8,787 nt of DNA, taken from contig JAGIXO010000071.1 in assembly GCA_026122915.1 (NCBI GenBank), positions 1 through 8,787 on the forward strand, given 5' to 3'. Shown here in pieces: positions 6,198 to 8,787 of the stretch (its first letter is position 1; each line of letters begins with the position of its first letter). The DNA is from Candidatus Electronema nielsenii. Its GTDB lineage: Bacteria; Desulfobacterota; Desulfobulbia; Desulfobulbales; Desulfobulbaceae. The translations under genes and the position numbers were made by a program. Below the pieces are notes generated by a model. It had not been told where the DNA came from, did not search any database, and saw only the letters and a program-made list of their open reading frames with translations.

Positions 6198-7572
6198 ATT
6201 CCTTATTGCCACTCCGCTGCACTCGTGCTTCGCAGCCATCTTCAATGAACCATGCTCCACTGGCGTTGCCACGAAGATCATTGTCCTCGAAGATGCCGCC
6301 TCCGCCGCTATCTACCCAAATACCTTGCCAATCGTTCTTAGAGATGCTATTGCGCCGCAGGGTTGGGTTGCCGCCTTCACTGATCTGCACACCGCCCGCG
6401 TTGGCGAATATCTCGTTGTCCTCGAAGATGCCACCTGCGCCGTTCATCACCTTAATACCTACGTCACCGTTCTTGGAGATACGGTTACGGCGCAGGGTCG
6501 GCTTGCCGCCTGTCAATATCACCACCCCGAAACGTGCGTTGGCAAATATCTCGTTGTCCTCCAGTGTCCCCTTGCCATCCTTAAAGACAAAGACACCGCA
6601 TGACCCATCATGAATGCGGTTACGACGCAGGCGCGGGTCTGCATAGTCATATATTGCCACACATACCAGACCTTGGTTGGAGATGTCGCATTCCTCCAGC
6701 TCAAGTCTGCCGTTGGCAAGCTCGACAGCACACGCATATTCTTCGTCAGTTTGGCGCAGGGTCAGGTTGGCAATTCGTCCATTGTCGGCTTTAAACAGAA
6801 CAACAGCCTTGCCATCTGATTGAATCACAATCTCGCTTCGCTCTCCGTCTCCTATGATTTCAACCGGCTTATCAATCACAATGCCTTCTTTGTACAAGCC
6901 GGGCCGAACAAGTATTCGTGTGCCTGCTTTGACCGCCTTGAGTGCCTCAGTGATTGTCGTATAGTCGCCATTCCCTCGTTGATCCACCACCACGGTCGGC
7001 GGTTCAGTTTTTGCTGCTGGCGCAGGCTTTGGCTCGTGCTGTTGAATGTTGGTAACGGAGTGGCTTCTTTCCAACGCCGCCACAATCTGCTGCGCCATCT
7101 TTGCAAGGGTTTCGCAAACCTGCTCCGAGTCGAATGGCTTGAAGCGCAAGGGCCGCCAGTCCACATACTGCCGGGCAGCGATAATCTTTGCCAGCGGGTC
7201 AAGTTCCAGCTTGGCTTTATCACTCAGCACAGGGCAGGTGACGTAATAGACCGGCAGAATCAAATCGCTACGGCCCAGCTCCTTTTCCCGCTTGAGGAAA
7301 CGTTCCAACTCCGCACGACAGGCAGTGCTTTTGAAGAATGCAGGCGTGATGATCGGCAGCAGAAAGGTGGTAGCGTCGAGCGAATCGTTGATGCGCTCCT
7401 CCCACGGCTGGCCCAAGGCAATGTCCTTCTTGTCTTGAAAGATGTCGAACGGCTCGCCAGTCTGCATCCGCACCTCACCACTCAAACGTTCGCGGAACTG
7501 AGTCAGCCGCCCCTGCTCATGCTGGTCATCTAAATTCACATAACTCAGAAAAGCAAGTGGTGTCCGGCTCAT
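6196..7572 (-). CDS. TIR domain fused to a right-handed parallel beta-helix
   Basis: A 458-residue two-domain protein. Residues 4-165 form a TIR domain: TPLAFLSYVNLDD (strand A), FDIFQDKKDIALGQPW (BB-loop region, 42-57), TTFLLPIITPAFFKST (68-83), and CRAEL with Glu88 at the place of the catalytic glutamate of NAD-cleaving TIRs. A proline/alanine-rich linker (about 175-193) leads to a beta-helix (about 194-450). This opens with TTITEALKAVKAGTRILVRP, the entry of pectate-lyase/NosD-like helices, and then has PbH1-type rungs: LRRNRI, LEDNEI, LRRNRI, FEDNEI, LRRNSI, FEDNDL. No signal peptide is seen, so it is probably cytoplasmic. TIR domains of bacterial defence proteins hydrolyse NAD or make signal nucleotides; the helix could sense a ligand or bind a polymer, but neither is shown. 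The start at 7572 has GGAG 9 bases upstream and lies about 40 bases after a predicted transcription start; in-frame ATGs at 7614 and 7692 lack ribosome binding sites. Confidence 0.88.
   Translation of the reverse strand: MSRTPLAFLSYVNLDDQHEQGRLTQFRERLSGEVRMQTGEPFDIFQDKKDIALGQPWEERINDSLDATTFLLPIITPAFFKSTACRAELERFLKREKELGRSDLILPVYYVTCPVLSDKAKLELDPLAKIIAARQYVDWRPLRFKPFDSEQVCETLAKMAQQIVAALERSHSVTNIQQHEPKPAPAAKTEPPTVVVDQRGNGDYTTITEALKAVKAGTRILVRPGLYKEGIVIDKPVEIIGDGERSEIVIQSDGKAVVLFKADNGRIANLTLRQTDEEYACAVELANGRLELEECDISNQGLVCVAIYDYADPRLRRNRIHDGSCGVFVFKDGKGTLEDNEIFANARFGVVILTGGKPTLRRNRISKNGDVGIKVMNGAGGIFEDNEIFANAGGVQISEGGNPTLRRNSISKNDWQGIWVDSGGGGIFEDNDLRGNASGAWFIEDGCEARVQRSGNKE
6281..6558 (-). repeat. 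Tandem repeats inside the beta-helix coding sequence
   Basis: A unit of about 45-46 codons, two helix rungs, recurs here. The stretch at 6281-6300 reappears at 6416-6435 with one mismatch (135-base step), and TCTCGTTGTC at 6411-6420 reappears at 6549-6558 (138-base step). In protein terms the units begin LEDNEIFANA, FEDNEIFANA and FEDNDLRGNA. Near-identical DNA suggests growth of the helix by duplication. The last unit is degenerate and probably caps the helix. Confidence 0.75.
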
Positions 7573-7621
7573 CTCAACTTTCTCCGCAGCGGTCTTGGTT
7601 GCTTGTTCCTGCATCAGCCGT

Positions 7622-7650
7622 ATAATAACTGTGTTTCTGCCGCGCTGCAA
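7622..7650 (-). promoter_or_regulatory. Candidate promoter of the TIR/beta-helix gene
   Basis: On the minus strand, TTGCAG (7650-7645) and TATTAT (7627-7622) are 17 bp apart. The -10 box matches at 5 of 6 positions; the -35 box is poor (3 of 6), as expected if an activator helps. Transcription would begin near 7615, at or after the upstream in-frame ATGs, which supports 7572 as the real start. The dyad array ends 24 bp upstream of the -35 box. Confidence 0.45.
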
Positions 7651-7674
7651 GCGGTTCAGATTGCGCGGCTGCCG

Positions 7675-7761
7675 GTGACAGCAGAGCGTCATTGCACGTG
7701 ACAGCAGGCTGTCACCATAAGCAACACTACGCTGTCACTTGCTGTGACACTACGCTGTCAC
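7675..7761. promoter_or_regulatory. Four phased dyad sites, GTGACA-N6-TGTCAC, 23-bp period
   Basis: Four 18-bp sites begin at 7675, 7698, 7721 and 7744, each exactly 23 bp after the previous one, with 5-bp gaps. Site 2 (GTGACAGCAGGCTGTCAC) and site 4 (GTGACACTACGCTGTCAC) have perfect half-sites; site 1 has a degenerate right half (CGTCAT) and site 3 a degenerate left half (GCAACA). The array lies in the divergent region between the TIR gene and the HU-like gene, upstream of both predicted promoters. A multi-site operator for a dimeric regulator is the simplest reading; a replication-type iteron set or a short repeat element are alternatives. The sequence resembles no operator I can name with confidence. 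Confidence 0.75.
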
Positions 7762-7800
7762 TGTATATTTCCCCAGCCTGCCGCAGAAACAATAATCCTG

Positions 7801-7829
7801 TTGACAAATCATCTGACGTGTTTTAGCTT
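7801..7829 (+). promoter_or_regulatory. Candidate promoter of the HU-like/DUF4469 gene
   Basis: A perfect TTGACA (7801-7806) is followed after 17 bp by TAGCTT (7824-7829), a weak -10 box matching at 3 of 6 positions. Transcription would start near 7836 with a leader of about 53 bases before the ATG at 7889. The dyad array ends 39 bp upstream of the -35 box. Confidence 0.4.
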
Positions 7830-7888
7830 TGTCTTGATGCGCTACGACCTTCCTGCATCTCTTCCTTTCCTCTCACCGGAGAACAGTC

Positions 7889-8787
7889 ATGAGCATACAA
7901 TGGCGACCTGAACCGAATCCACTCACCACACCCCCGTCCTACCGCATTCAAGCCGTGCCGCGCAACACCGCAGGCTATGAGGAGATGGCCGCTGACATCT
8001 CGGCGGCGCAGCCCATCTACAGTCCTGAGACCATCAGCAGCCTTGCCCCGCTGATCATGAAATGGATTCAGCAGCGGTTGATCGGCGGCGACAAAGTGAC
8101 CTTGGAAGAGGCGTTCAGCTACTATATCTCTTTCACCGGTAAGTTGGACAGCCCGGACGCTCCGCTGCCAGAGGATGAAGACATGCTTCAGGTCAATGTG
8201 CGCGTGTCCCAGCCGTTTGTGAAAGAGATACGGCATCAAGCCAAACTTGAGCGGCTGCCGATGCAGGAGAAGCTGCCCGTGATCACGTCCGCCGAAGACA
8301 CTAAGCTCAAGCTGGCTGATGTGCTGTTCGCAGGCGGCGTGCTGCGGCTGATTGGCAGCAACTTAGACTTTGACGAGAGCAAGCCTGACTGCGGTTGCGT
8401 GCTGGAAGGGACACGGAGCGGGCGGCAGAAGCAGAGCACATACGCCTCGGTCGCCAACAGCTCAATCCTGCTGGTGCCGGACATTCCTGCGCAGGACAAT
8501 CCTTGGAATAACGAATATGCCGTGACGCTCACCACCCAGTACAGCGAACACGGCACCCTGCGTAGCGGCACCTGCCGCCGCAAACTGCGCTCGCCCCTGG
8601 CTGTGCCGCTCTTCGGCCACCCGCATCCGCCAGAGACCGGTATTCTCACCGGCGGCACGGCTGTGGCCGCGTATGCAAGTGTCGTTGACGGCACGGTCTC
8701 AGCGGACGAGATGCTGCGCGTTCAGGCGGTGATTGATTCTCGCAGCGGCCAGCTGCTGCTCAGTTTGCTCGATATGCAGGAAGATGG
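7889..8787 (+). CDS. HU-like DNA-binding plus DUF4469 protein, 5' part
   Basis: The frame is open to the right edge, with 299 codons visible. Residues about 8-125 resemble the HU-like DNA-binding domain found in this family: PNPLTTPPSYRIQAVPRN, IYSPETISSLAPLIMKWIQQ, VTLEEAFSYYISFTGKLDS, then LQVNVRVSQPFVKEIR. Residues about 140-238 fit the DUF4469 immunoglobulin-like domain: ADVLFAGGVLRLIGSNLDFD, CVLEGTRSG, SSILLVPDIPAQ, YAVTLTTQYSEHGTLRSG, ending RRKLRSPLAVP. A further beta-rich segment begins around 247 and runs off the window. Such proteins are predicted nucleoid-associated or DNA-binding, but their role is not established. ATG 7889 is preceded by GGAGA with a 6-base gap. It is divergent from the TIR gene and shares its control region. 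Domain assignment is by recognition of sequence style, and the carboxyl end is unknown. Confidence 0.8.
   Translation, partial: MSIQWRPEPNPLTTPPSYRIQAVPRNTAGYEEMAADISAAQPIYSPETISSLAPLIMKWIQQRLIGGDKVTLEEAFSYYISFTGKLDSPDAPLPEDEDMLQVNVRVSQPFVKEIRHQAKLERLPMQEKLPVITSAEDTKLKLADVLFAGGVLRLIGSNLDFDESKPDCGCVLEGTRSGRQKQSTYASVANSSILLVPDIPAQDNPWNNEYAVTLTTQYSEHGTLRSGTCRRKLRSPLAVPLFGHPHPPETGILTGGTAVAAYASVVDGTVSADEMLRVQAVIDSRSGQLLLSLLDMQED

Noticed and set aside
5928..6281. 117-codon minus-strand frame across the spacer
   Set aside because: It is made almost entirely of the inverted and direct repeats and overlaps the end of the TIR gene in another frame.
6820..7533. 237-codon plus-strand frame
   Set aside because: It is antisense to the TIR/beta-helix gene and is a by-product of its base composition.
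7675..7761. CRISPR array
   Set aside because: The 18-bp repeats with 5-bp gaps are far too short and close for CRISPR repeats and spacers, and no cas gene is present.
8236..8694. Minus-strand frames opposite the right-edge gene (also 7823-8239)
   Set aside because: They are shadows of the HU-like/DUF4469 gene, which has a ribosome binding site and family features.

Overview
The window looks like a piece of a free-living Gram-negative chromosome. The long-form HflX, the Lcl (DUF1566) protein, the Uma2 protein, the TIR/beta-helix protein and the HU-like/DUF4469 protein together resemble gene content I associate with Desulfobacterota, Desulfobulbales and possibly cable bacteria. That placement is an inference from protein style; there is no rRNA or other marker here to test it. 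GC content is moderate to high in genes and lower in the spacers.

Layout, left to right. (1) Positions 2-919, + strand: the 3' part of a GlcD-type FAD-linked glycolate/lactate oxidase subunit, cut by the window edge. (2) Positions 920-1648: 729 bases without a convincing gene. They hold a REP-like palindrome, a strong hairpin-plus-T terminator, a promoter-like pair upstream of it, and further small hairpins. (3) Positions 1649-3253, - strand: hflX, a ribosome-associated GTPase, apparently started at a rare ATT codon. (4) Positions 3437-4051, + strand: an exported Lcl-domain protein divergent from hflX, with look-alike promoters back to back between them. (5) Positions 4056-5432, - strand: asnS (asparaginyl-tRNA synthetase), convergent with the Lcl gene at only 4 bp. 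(6) Positions 5455-5931, - strand: a short Uma2-family protein directly upstream of asnS, probably on the same transcript. (7) Positions 5932-6195: a nest of repeats, made of an inverted pair of REP-like arms bracketed by diverged direct repeats. (8) Positions 6196-7572, - strand: a TIR domain fused to a right-handed parallel beta-helix. (9) Positions 7573-7888: a divergent regulatory region with four dyad sites at exact 23-bp spacing. (10) Positions 7889 to the end, + strand: an HU-like plus DUF4469 protein, cut by the right edge.

The left and middle parts are housekeeping functions (2-hydroxyacid oxidation, ribosome rescue, tRNA charging) mixed with single accessory genes. The most unusual part is the right third. 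A probable TIR NADase-type effector with a repetitive beta-helix shares its control region with a predicted nucleoid-protein-like gene, and a phased array of the dyad GTGACA-N6-TGTCAC lies between their two promoters. The two genes may be co-regulated. Whether they form one defence or stress module is a hypothesis, not something the sequence proves.
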